NCBI GenBank assembly: GCA_050743385.1
Contig: JBOGFJ010000042.1
Coordinates: 1 to 7,083, forward strand
DNA length: 7,083 nt
Direction of reading: 5' to 3'
Source: JACDBD01 sp050743385
GTDB lineage: Bacteria > Actinomycetota > Acidimicrobiia > IMCC26256 > JACDBD01
Made by a program: the position numbers and the translations under genes. Under the pieces are notes generated by a model that had not been told where the DNA came from, did no database searches, and was given only the letters and a program-made list of their open reading frames with translations. Each line of letters opens with the position of its first letter. Position 1 is the stretch's first letter. Of the stretch, positions 1 through 5,657 are shown in pieces.

Positions 1-45
1 GGGATCGGCGGCGTCGAATCCGACCACGAGCACGCGTGCCGGCAT
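1..45 (-). CDS. Start of an alkaline phosphatase/phosphodiesterase superfamily protein (5' fragment)
   Basis: Only the first 15 codons lie in the window. They begin at an ATG at 43-45 and run off the left edge, reading MPARVLVVGFDAADP. A hydrophobic beta strand followed by G-[FL]-D-[AG]-x-D-P is typical of the start of type I phosphodiesterase/nucleotide pyrophosphatase and other alkaline-phosphatase-fold hydrolases, where the early Asp is a metal ligand. The gene starts 9 nt after the stop of the glycosyltransferase on the same strand, so the two are probably co-transcribed. In actinobacteria such hydrolases can sit beside glycosyltransferases in surface polysaccharide or glycolipid loci. 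Fifteen residues cannot settle the family. Another nucleotide- or metal-binding protein with a similar first strand is possible. Confidence 0.5.
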   Translation of the reverse strand, partial: MPARVLVVGFDAADP

Positions 46-54
46 GGCGGCACG

Positions 55-1185
55 CTAACCGAGCACGCCCGTGCCTTGCGTCACCCGCTCGATCAGCCCC
101 TCGAAACGCGCCACGATGCGCGCGGGATCCTGGTCATCGCGCCGAGCGTGCGCGTGGGCGGCCGAGCGCAGCTCCTCGTAGGTAGAGCAGTTGTCCCACA
201 ACGAACCGAAACCCGCGGCCCACGCTGCCGGCGGCGCGTCCGGGGCCACCAACAGGCCGCCGGGGCCGACCGCTTCCCGGTGCCCGGGAAGGTCGGACGC
301 GAGCACGGGAATCCCGTTCCACTGGGCCTCCGCCACCACCCGGGGCCGCTGGTCGACCTGGTACGGGAGGAGCAGCAGACGTGCGTCGCGGTACACGCGT
401 GCGGCCATGGGCTCGTGGGCGCGCAGCTCGATGTTCGGGTGCCGGCCGATCCAACGTCGGAGGGCACGCTGATCATGCTGGCGCAGCGGCCACGACAACT
501 GAAACGCGAATTGCACATCGGGCCGCAGGCTCGCGAGTTCGACCGCGACGGCGAGTCCCCGGTTTTTTACCGGATTGACGAACAAGGCGACCTCATGGCT
601 GGTCTCCACGTCGCACTGGTCGACCTCGATCAGCGACGGGATGGTGAGCGCGGGCAGTCCCAGCGCGTCAGCACTCTGCCGGTGGACCTCGCTGTTCGTC
701 ACAGTGATGTCGGGGGGGAGCTCCGCGATCGGGCTGTGCTCGAACGTCGCCACTTCGCGCACGTACAGCACGACGGGGAGCCCGGCTCGCTTGAGCCACG
801 AACGGACGGCCGTCCACGCGTGACGATGCACACTGCTCACGATCACCACATCGGGGCGAAACGCAGAGCACACCGCCGGGAGCACGCGCTCCGGCGCCAC
901 GCTCGACCACACCCTGACGCCTCCGCGGCTCCCGCAGCTCTCCGGCTCGGTGGTCGCGGCGCGTCTGAGCGCGCGCCAAGCGCGTGCCGGCGTCGCGGCG
1001 GCGCGCGTCACCCAATCGACGCGTGGCGGAGCGACGAGCCCGGCGCGCGGGCGCGCGCGCCGCTGCTCGAGCAGGCCGACATCGTGCCCGCGTGCGGCGA
1101 GGCGCTCGGCGAGCTGGCGGGTGCTGACCGCGGATCCCCCGGTCGTCGTGCCGGAGAGGAACAGCAGCCTCACGCGCTGTGACAC
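55..1185 (-). CDS. Glycosyltransferase, family 4-like (GT-B fold)
   Basis: This is a 376-residue protein, a normal length for a GT-B glycosyltransferase that moves a sugar from an activated donor to a lipid- or saccharide-linked acceptor at the cytoplasmic face. The N-terminal acceptor domain has a first strand (VRLLFLSG, residues 5-12) followed by a glycine-rich loop and helix (GGSAVSTRQLAERLAARGHD, 16-35). The C-terminal domain carries the nucleotide-sugar-binding signature around 280-310, RPRVVAEAQWNGIPVLASD then LPGHREAVGPGGLLV, the usual GT4 pattern ending in Glu and a glycine turn. The interdomain strand LFVNPVKNRGL (201-211) also fits. There is no signal peptide or membrane segment. 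The start is a GTG without a clear ribosome binding site, so the N-terminus could be at the GTG four codons later. The donor and acceptor sugars cannot be told. Confidence is high for the fold, low for the substrate. Confidence 0.85.
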   Translation of the reverse strand: MSQRVRLLFLSGTTTGGSAVSTRQLAERLAARGHDVGLLEQRRARPRAGLVAPPRVDWVTRAAATPARAWRALRRAATTEPESCGSRGGVRVWSSVAPERVLPAVCSAFRPDVVIVSSVHRHAWTAVRSWLKRAGLPVVLYVREVATFEHSPIAELPPDITVTNSEVHRQSADALGLPALTIPSLIEVDQCDVETSHEVALFVNPVKNRGLAVAVELASLRPDVQFAFQLSWPLRQHDQRALRRWIGRHPNIELRAHEPMAARVYRDARLLLLPYQVDQRPRVVAEAQWNGIPVLASDLPGHREAVGPGGLLVAPDAPPAAWAAGFGSLWDNCSTYEELRSAAHAHARRDDQDPARIVARFEGLIERVTQGTGVLG

Positions 1186-1357
1186 TACCGGGCCGACCGC
1201 GCGCGCCTCTGGACCGAGACTTCAACGCTCGGTATCGAGCGCCGGCCTTCTCATCGTTACGCGCCAGAGCGTCGGCGCAAGTTCCACGACAGCGCGCTGG
1301 TACTGGAGTCGGGCAGACTCCCATCTTGTCGAAGTCCCTGACCTGCAAGGGGTGGGC
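1186..1357. other. Divergent intergenic region, promoters expected
   Basis: This is the left half of the roughly 300-base gap between the leftward glycosyltransferase and the rightward MaoC gene, so both genes should draw their promoters from it. I see no convincing sigma-70 -35/-10 pair. The only structured element is a 6-bp perfect dyad at 1226-1241. A TGTCGA hexamer at 1327-1332 is not followed by a -10 element at the spacing seen at the ECF42-like sites elsewhere in the window. Confidence 0.4.
1226..1241. repeat. Short inverted repeat in the divergent promoter region
   Basis: CGCTCG and CGAGCG form a perfect 6-bp dyad around a GTAT centre. It lies 41 nt upstream of the glycosyltransferase start, where an operator could sit. 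It has no following T-run on either strand, so it is not an obvious terminator. In DNA this rich in G and C, a dyad of this size can arise by chance. Confidence 0.25.
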
Positions 1358-1486
1358 ATGAGCCGGAGTAACCGCACGACGCTGATGGTGCTCGACGGCT
1401 GGTTGTTCGGGATCTTCGGGAGCCCACCGGCCGGGTTGTCCCGGCGGGGCCGGAAGTCGGGCTGTGCCTGCGGGAAGGTGCCATGA
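1358..1486 (+). CDS. Possible 42-residue leader ORF overlapping the MaoC gene start
   Basis: The frame starts at an ATG preceded by AAGGGG (1347-1352) at five bases' distance. It ends in TGA, which overlaps the MaoC start as ATGA, an arrangement typical of translational coupling. Base composition by codon position, counted by hand, is about 52% GC at first, 64% at second and 90% at third positions, as expected for a high-GC coding frame. The product has a short hydrophobic stretch (LMVLDGWLFGIF, residues 9-20), then a basic, Cys-containing tail (RRGRKSGCACGKVP). I do not recognise it. A minus-strand frame over the same bases shares these third positions, so composition alone does not fix the strand. 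It may be a small coupled protein, a leader peptide, or chance. Confidence 0.3.
   Translation: MSRSNRTTLMVLDGWLFGIFGSPPAGLSRRGRKSGCACGKVP
1430..1445. repeat. GC hairpin upstream of the MaoC gene
   Basis: GCCGGG and CCCGGC form a 6-bp perfect stem around a TTGT loop, 37 nt before the MaoC ATG and inside the candidate leader ORF. There is no T-run after it. In RNA it would be stable and could modulate translation of the downstream gene, but this is inference. Confidence 0.3.
1472..1478 (+). promoter_or_regulatory. Ribosome binding site of the MaoC gene
   Basis: GGGAAGG lies four bases before the ATG at 1483 and supports that start. It falls within the last codons of the candidate leader ORF, so ribosomes finishing that ORF could reinitiate here. 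Confidence 0.55.
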
Positions 1487-2481
1487 CCGGCACGGAGGAA
1501 TCGGACCCGCTCCGGGAGCAACTCGAAGGGCGGATCGGGAAGCCGCTCGGTGCATCGGGGCCGGCGGTTGCGCCCGACGAGGTCAACCTGCCCATGATCC
1601 GTCACTGGGTCGACGCATTCGACGACCGGAACCCGGTGTATATCGACCCATCCTTCGCGGCGACGACCCGATTCGGCGGCGTCGTTGCGCCTCCGGCGAT
1701 GCTCCAGACGTGGACCATGGCCCGACCCCGCATCGCGGGCATCGCCGAGCGGGGTGGGGCTGCAGAGGAGATCGACTCCCACAGCCCGCTCGGCGTCCTT
1801 GCCGACGCCGGCTACACCGGCACACTGGCGACGAACTCCGAGCTCGAGTTCGCGCGGTATCTGCGGCCGGGTGACCGTCTCGAATCATCGACCGTGCTGG
1901 AGTCGATCTCGGAACGCAAAGCCACTGCACTCGGCATCGGGTATTTCGTGACTTGGGCAACCACCTACACCGACGGCGAGCGCGAGGTAGTGGGCCGACA
2001 GCGCTTCCGCATCCTCAAGTTCGAGCCCGGCAGCGTCGGGGCAGACACACCGCGCGGGAGCGGCCGACCGAAGTCGCGACGCGAGGCCGCCGTCGGCGAG
2101 AAGCTGCCGCCGTTCGAGCTCCGGTTGACCGCGACGGTGATCGTCGCCGGTGCGATCGCCTCCCGCGACTTCATGCCGGTGCACCACGATCGTGATTACG
2201 CGAGGGCGCAGGGAGCCCCGGACATCTTCATGAACATCCTCACCAGCAACGGCTATGTCTCTCGCTTCGTCACCGACTGGGCGGGGCCCGAAGCGATGCT
2301 GCGCAGCATCTCGATCCGTCTCGGTGCTCCCGCGGTGCCCGGGCAGAACTTGCGATTCACCGGGCATGCTTCCGCGATGAGCCAGGAGGGCGCCGAGCGC
2401 GTCTTCGAGGTGACGATGCGGGCCGCGAACGAGCTCGGGAATCACGTGACCGGAACCGTCGTCCTCACCTTGCCCGGCTGA
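1483..2481 (+). CDS. Two-domain MaoC-family acyl-CoA dehydratase/hydratase, like a ChsH2-ChsH1 fusion
   Basis: This 332-residue protein should hydrate an enoyl-CoA to a 3-hydroxyacyl-CoA in beta-oxidation of a bulky substrate such as a sterol side chain. Residues about 30-182 form a first hotdog domain like the N-terminal half of ChsH2 (DDRNPVYIDP at 47-56, then GGVVAPPAMLQTW at 65-77). At the catalytic site it reads D48-x-N-P-x-Y53, with Tyr in place of His, so this half is probably inactive. Residues about 205-330 are a ChsH1-like domain containing SRDFMPVHHDRD, DIFMNILTSNGYVSRFVTDW and a second strand set. D229 and H234 keep the D-x4-H spacing of catalytic Asp29/His34 in mycobacterial ChsH1. 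The two halves should fold as an intramolecular pseudo-heterodimer. A Gly/Arg-rich linker (183-205) stands where ChsH2 carries its DUF35 domain. No thiolase or acyl-CoA dehydrogenase gene is adjacent, so the true substrate is unknown. A general FAS1-like dehydratase is the alternative. Confidence 0.85.
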   Translation: MTGTEESDPLREQLEGRIGKPLGASGPAVAPDEVNLPMIRHWVDAFDDRNPVYIDPSFAATTRFGGVVAPPAMLQTWTMARPRIAGIAERGGAAEEIDSHSPLGVLADAGYTGTLATNSELEFARYLRPGDRLESSTVLESISERKATALGIGYFVTWATTYTDGEREVVGRQRFRILKFEPGSVGADTPRGSGRPKSRREAAVGEKLPPFELRLTATVIVAGAIASRDFMPVHHDRDYARAQGAPDIFMNILTSNGYVSRFVTDWAGPEAMLRSISIRLGAPAVPGQNLRFTGHASAMSQEGAERVFEVTMRAANELGNHVTGTVVLTLPG

Positions 2482-2566
2482 CGTCGGCGCGTGGCGGCTC
2501 GAGGAGTACTCGATCGGCGAAGCCGACCTGGCCGACCTCGTCATGGCGCCCAAGGCCGGCGGCGCT
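2480..2566 (+). other. Short frame with coding-like composition after the MaoC gene; possible gene remnant
   Basis: The gap between the two convergent genes is only 83 bases, yet one plus-strand frame reads DVGAWRLEEYSIGEADLADL followed by VMAPKAGGA. Its GC is about 79%, 48% and 93% at the three codon positions, which is the pattern of real genes in such genomes. It has no start codon or ribosome binding site of its own near 2480, and it runs on into the tail of the opposing gene before stopping near 2608. It could be the end of a deleted gene. I do not recognise the family. Confidence 0.2.
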
Positions 2567-3149
2567 AGCCGGGCGACCAGTTCGGATCGCGGCCGGTCAG
2601 GCCGATGACACGATCGAGCAGCGGCGCGTCGTCGCGCACGGCGACCGCGGGCCCGAAGATGCCCGCCTCTGCGTCCCCCGCGCCCGTGACCGGCGCGAGG
2701 AACTCGTGGACCGCCTCGAGCGACGCGTCGTCGGGCTCGTAGGGCTGCCCGCTGGCCCGGGCCACGTCCCAGCCGTGGGTCACCACCTCGTTGAGCGCCA
2801 CCAGCCCGGCGACCTCCCCGGGCAGCTCCACGCCGCCCGCCGCGGTCATCCCCTTCCACGCGTCGGGCTCGCGCCACGCCTCTGCCAGCGCCACGAGCTC
2901 ACGGGGAATCCGCGTTCGCCAGTCGTCGCCCAGGCGGGATGCATCGGCCGACGGCGCCGACGGGGCGCCCGCGACCGGCTTCTTCGTGGCCGCGGCCCGG
3001 AACGCGAGCGCCAGGCCACCGACGTGATCGAGGAGGTCGCCGAGGTTGTACTCGCTACACGGCGTGGGTGCGTCGAGCAGCTCGTCGGGGATCCCGCCGA
3101 GCAGGTCGGCCGTGCGCCGGGCCGCGGGCATGAGGTCGACGGCGGCCAT
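2565..3149 (-). CDS. TIGR03086-family metal-binding protein (maleylpyruvate isomerase-like, DinB fold)
   Basis: This 194-residue protein belongs to the DinB/mycothiol-dependent maleylpyruvate isomerase (MDMPI) group of four-helix-bundle metal proteins. The N-terminus shows the family pattern, with IPDELLDAPTPCSEYNLGDL (residues 20-39) and LLDHVGG. The likely Zn triad is H42, E121 and H125 (NEVVTHGWD), the same His plus Glu-x3-His arrangement as in the Corynebacterium isomerase. Related proteins use metal and mycothiol for isomerisation or thiol transfer, but most TIGR03086 members have no known substrate. The start chosen is the ATG at 3149. It overlaps the preceding gene's TGA by one base (TGATG), which indicates translational coupling. 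A longer in-frame version from 3242 would lie wholly inside that gene and adds non-family residues. Expression is expected from the upstream promoter at 3720-3746. Confidence 0.85.
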   Translation of the reverse strand: MAAVDLMPAARRTADLLGGIPDELLDAPTPCSEYNLGDLLDHVGGLALAFRAAATKKPVAGAPSAPSADASRLGDDWRTRIPRELVALAEAWREPDAWKGMTAAGGVELPGEVAGLVALNEVVTHGWDVARASGQPYEPDDASLEAVHEFLAPVTGAGDAEAGIFGPAVAVRDDAPLLDRVIGLTGRDPNWSPG

Positions 3150-3673
3150 CACGCCGCCTCGAAGCGCCAGCGGGTCGCGCCGCCGGGATCCTCGCCGAGC
3201 ACACCAAAGGCCGTGACGGGCGTGATCCGGTAGACGTCCCACGGCGGCGGGCCCGCGCTCGGCGCGCTGTACTCGGCGACGAAAGCGCCGTCACGCACCG
3301 TCGGGCTCCACCCGTGATCGTTGTAGAACGCCGCCACTCGCTGCAGCGTGGCGTCGTCCCTGACCACGGTGGCTTCGCCCTCGACGGTGACGTCGATGCC
3401 GGGCAGCGCCACGTTCACGACGCACCGCGGGTTGCGGGCGAGGTTGCGCGCCTTTCTGGTGTCGGCGCCGGCGACGACGAAGAAACCGTCGTCGAGCCAG
3501 ACGGCACCGACCGGCACCGCGTGGGGGTTGCCGTCGCCATCCACGGTGCTCAGGACGTGGCTCGTGTGGCTGCCGGATGCCGCCTCGAGCCCCTCGCGTG
3601 CCCGGCTCCACGGGATGACGGGCAGGTCGTAGATGTCGATCCGCTCCTCGCTCATTGGCTGCCGTCGCGCCAT
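3149..3673 (-). CDS. Pyridoxamine 5'-phosphate oxidase-family split-barrel protein (FMN or F420 binding)
   Basis: This 174-residue cytoplasmic protein has the split beta-barrel fold used by flavin- or F420-dependent oxidoreductases. The family pattern is clear: SHVLSTVDGDGNPHAVPVGA (38-57), VWLDDGFFVVAGADTRKARN (58-77), LARNPRCVVNV (78-88) and VEGEATVVRD (97-106). K74 and R76 sit where the cofactor phosphate is usually held. The C-terminal PPWDVYRITPVTAFGV closes the barrel. The family does not reveal whether FMN or F420 binds, nor the substrate, and some members only bind cofactor. The ATG at 3673 is favoured over the ATG six codons later by GAGGAGGG at five bases' distance. This is the first gene of a two-gene operon with the TIGR03086 gene. 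A good ECF42-type promoter lies 47 nt ahead of the start. Confidence 0.85.
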   Translation of the reverse strand: MARRQPMSEERIDIYDLPVIPWSRAREGLEAASGSHTSHVLSTVDGDGNPHAVPVGAVWLDDGFFVVAGADTRKARNLARNPRCVVNVALPGIDVTVEGEATVVRDDATLQRVAAFYNDHGWSPTVRDGAFVAEYSAPSAGPPPWDVYRITPVTAFGVLGEDPGGATRWRFEAA

Positions 3674-3677
3674 CTTG

Positions 3678-3685
3678 CCCTCCTC
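3678..3685 (-). promoter_or_regulatory. Strong ribosome binding site of the PPOX-family gene
   Basis: On the minus strand this reads GAGGAGGG, followed by four bases and then ATG. It fixes the start at 3673 rather than the internal ATG at 3655. Confidence 0.7.
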
Positions 3686-3719
3686 GATCTGGGAGTTGGT
3701 GACTGGTGTCTACCCCTCC

Positions 3720-3746
3720 GACGAACGGGCGAAGGACGGATCGACA
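3720..3746 (-). promoter_or_regulatory. Candidate ECF42-type promoter (P2) for the PPOX/TIGR03086 operon
   Basis: On the minus strand, TGTCGA (3746-3741) is followed by a 17-nt spacer and CGTC (3723-3720), ending 46 nt before the ATG at 3673. The expected transcription start is near 3713, giving a leader of about 40 nt. The same -35 hexamer, the same spacer length and an almost identical -10 stand before the sigma factor's own operon. From memory, ECF42 promoters in Streptomyces have a TGTCGA-type -35 and a CG[A/T]C -10. Assignment to this sigma factor is inference. Confidence 0.65.
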
Positions 3747-4073
3747 GCCAGACCGGAGGAGCGCTCGTGACGGCCCCGTACTCCACGACGAGGGCGCGAC
3801 CGCACCAGCGCCGCGTACTAGCTGGTCAGGCCGTGCCGGCCGCCCGCGCGGGCGCCGCGGCGACAGGTGGCTCGCACGCGCCGATTCTCCCCAACGTCGG
3901 CCTGGGCGGTGCACTTCGTCGCGCCCCCCTCGCTCTACGACCTTCAATACTCGGGAGTCGAACGGGAGCATCTGTCAGCACGGGCAAGCTCAGGGGCACA
4001 GATCGCCGGGTATGGGCGCGGCTGAGCGACTGTCGTCAGTGTCGTGATGGCGCGTTGTCGGTCACGCAAGGTG
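3747..4073. other. Non-coding stretch between the sigma factor gene and promoter P2
   Basis: There is no recognisable gene. A 14-base perfect palindrome (CGCCCGCGCGGGCG, 3841-3854) lies about 220 bases past the sigma factor stop. It lacks a T-run, so it is at best a weak terminator. Two plus-strand frames look partly protein-like. One begins at a GTG at 3767 behind GGAGGA, but its third-position GC bias fades after about 50 codons. The other is 3867-4025, ending WAVHFVAPPSLYDLQYSGVE and onward to a TGA, with only moderate bias. These may be relics of a decayed gene or chance. Confidence 0.3.
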
Positions 4074-5288
4074 TCAGCGCAGCCGGGCGGCGCGCGCTAG
4101 CAGGTGTCGTTGCTCGGGAAGACTCCTCGCCCGCCGTGCCGCGGCCAGGTACGCGTCCCGCGCCCCGGAAGGATCGCCGGCCATCTCGAGCAGATGTCCT
4201 CGCACTGAGCCGAAATGGTGGGAGCGGGTGATGCGGGTGTCGCCTGCCAGCGATTCGACGAGCGCGAGCCCGGCTGCTGGCCCTTCCACTGCGGCGAGGG
4301 CGACTGCTCGGTTCAGCTGCACGACGGGGCTGGGGTCGAGCTGTTCGAGCACCCCATAGAGGGCGAGGATCTGCGGCCAATCAGTGTCGGCAGCGGTGCG
4401 TGCCTCGTCGTGGACGGCAGCGATGGCCGCCTGTACCTGGTAAGGCCCAAGCGGCTTCGACCCGAGGGCGCCGGTAATCAGGGCGACTCCCTCGCTGATC
4501 GCTTCGGTGTCCCAACACGTGCGGTTCTGCTCGGCCAGCGGTACGAGGGAGCCGTCGGGGCCGGTGCGGGCCGCCCGCCGGGCGTCGGTGAGCAACATGA
4601 GCGCGAGCAACCCTGCGGTCTCACCGTCGTCGGGAACCAGCCGCAGCAGCTCGCGGGCGAGCCGGATCGCCTGGGCCGTCAGCTCGTCACGCACCAGGTT
4701 GGCACCGGCCGTGGCCGTGTATCCCTCGTTGAAGAGTAGGTAGAGCACATGGAGCACGACGCCCAGGCGCTCGCCACGTTCGGCCTCCCGCGGGAGCCGG
4801 AATGTGGCGCCCGCCGAACGGATCCGTTCCTTCCCCCGGCTGATGCGCTGGGCCATGGTCGCCGCCGGAACGAGGAACGCTCGGGCGATCTCGGCCGTGG
4901 TGAGCCCGCAGACCGCCCGGAGGGTGAGCGCCAGCTGCGAGGCTGGTGACACCACGGGATGGCAGCACAGAAAGATCAGTGTGAGCGTGTCGTCGCCGGC
5001 TGGTCCTTCGGGCTCGGGCGCCCGTGGAGTGGGAGCCGCATAGGCCTGCTCCCGTTGGCGGCGGGATTCCTCGCTGCGCAACTCGTCGACGAGTCGACGC
5101 GACGCCACGGTCAGCAACCACGCCGTCGGACTCGCCGGCCAGCCGTCGACCGGCCACTGACGGGCGGCTGCCAGGAGCGCCTCCTGCACGGCATCCTCAC
5201 ACGCGTCGAACCGCCCGTAGCGTCGAATCAGCGTGCCAAGGACCTCTGGCACCAGCCGCCGCACGAGCTGCCAGTCCGGGCTCGTCAC
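4074..5288 (-). CDS. RNA polymerase sigma factor of the ECF42 group (with C-terminal SnoaL-free, TPR-like extension)
   Basis: This 404-residue sigma factor is about twice the length of a plain ECF because of a long C-terminal extension. Sigma-2 covers about 8-75 (LIRRYGRFDACEDAVQEAL, WPASPTAWLLTVASRRLVDE). Sigma-4 covers about 110-160 (LALTLRAVCGLTTAEIARAF, MAQRISRGKERIR). Then follows the DUF6596 and helical repeat region to 404, with the group hallmarks FLCCHP (106-111) and LFNEGY (185-190). In the studied ECF42 proteins the extension is needed for activity, no anti-sigma factor is found, and the gene is linked to DGPF/YCII genes. All of this fits here, since the neighbour upstream is a DGPF protein and no anti-sigma gene is present. 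Translation begins at a GTG overlapping the DGPF stop by four bases (GTGA), so the two are coupled. It probably activates its own operon from 6409-6435 and the operon downstream from 3720-3746. The inducing signal is unknown. Confidence 0.93.
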   Translation of the reverse strand: MTSPDWQLVRRLVPEVLGTLIRRYGRFDACEDAVQEALLAAARQWPVDGWPASPTAWLLTVASRRLVDELRSEESRRQREQAYAAPTPRAPEPEGPAGDDTLTLIFLCCHPVVSPASQLALTLRAVCGLTTAEIARAFLVPAATMAQRISRGKERIRSAGATFRLPREAERGERLGVVLHVLYLLFNEGYTATAGANLVRDELTAQAIRLARELLRLVPDDGETAGLLALMLLTDARRAARTGPDGSLVPLAEQNRTCWDTEAISEGVALITGALGSKPLGPYQVQAAIAAVHDEARTAADTDWPQILALYGVLEQLDPSPVVQLNRAVALAAVEGPAAGLALVESLAGDTRITRSHHFGSVRGHLLEMAGDPSGARDAYLAAARRARSLPEQRHLLARAARLR

Positions 5289-5647
5289 ATCGAGACGTTC
5301 GCCTCGTGCAACAGGGCCCGCACCTCGACGCCGACGTAGCGAGAGGCCGGGTTCATCGCCGCGATCTCGAGCGCCCGCTCCTCACTGTCGCAATCGACGA
5401 TCGTGAAGCTCCCGAGGTACTCCTTGGTCTCGACGTAGGGACCGTCGGTCACCGCCGGCACATCACCCGCGACCCGCAACACCTTGGCGTCGGCCTGGTC
5501 GGCTACGCCGTAGGCGCCGACCAACTCGCCCGATTCGAACAGCGCCTGGTTGAGAGCGTCGGTCTGGCGGACGATCTCGGCGAACTCCTCGACACCGAAG
5601 GACGCCCATCGATCCTCGTTGCCGTAGATCAGCAGCATGTACTTCAC
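5285..5647 (-). CDS. YCII-related DGPF-domain protein
   Basis: This 120-residue single-domain protein has the ferredoxin-like YCII/DGPF fold. It opens with MKYMLLIYGNEDRW, the standard start of the family, and carries the signature as TDGPYVETKEYLGSF (67-81), with Tyr replacing the Phe of the DGPF name. The C-terminal half ends with the usual ALEIAAMNPASRYVGVEVR. The function of DGPF proteins is not established. Their constant linkage to ECF42 sigma factors suggests they are outputs of, or sensors for, that system. The start is a GTG with GAGGAG five bases ahead, and this ribosome binding site overlaps the stop of the preceding gene. The 3' end overlaps the sigma factor start by four bases. 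Confidence 0.93.
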   Translation of the reverse strand: MKYMLLIYGNEDRWASFGVEEFAEIVRQTDALNQALFESGELVGAYGVADQADAKVLRVAGDVPAVTDGPYVETKEYLGSFTIVDCDSEERALEIAAMNPASRYVGVEVRALLHEANVSM

Positions 5648-5657
5648 GGTCTCTCCT

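Noticed and set aside
1040..1066. Alternating GC run as a possible Z-DNA element or repeat
   Set aside because: It lies inside the glycosyltransferase coding frame and is explained by Arg/Ala/Pro codons in high-GC DNA.
76..1182. Long plus-strand frame opposite the glycosyltransferase
   Set aside because: It is a high-GC antisense shadow with no family motifs. The minus-strand frame has clear glycosyltransferase signatures.
1327..1332. TGTCGA on the plus strand upstream of the MaoC gene, as a third ECF42 promoter
   Set aside because: The bases after a 17-nt spacer (1350-1353) read GGGT, not CG[A/T]C. No good -10 is found at nearby spacings.
3634..3660. TGTCGA on the plus strand near the 5' end of the PPOX-family gene
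   Set aside because: It is followed after 17 nt by GGCT, and it points away from the gene with no plus-strand gene downstream.
3940..3985. GTTCGACTC on the minus strand, resembling a tRNA T-loop
   Set aside because: The flanking bases do not form a T stem, and no acceptor or anticodon arm can be drawn around it.
5568..5594. TGTCGA on the minus strand inside the DGPF gene, as an internal promoter for the sigma factor
   Set aside because: The second element after 17 nt reads TCCG. The site lies near the start of the DGPF gene, not at a promoter position.
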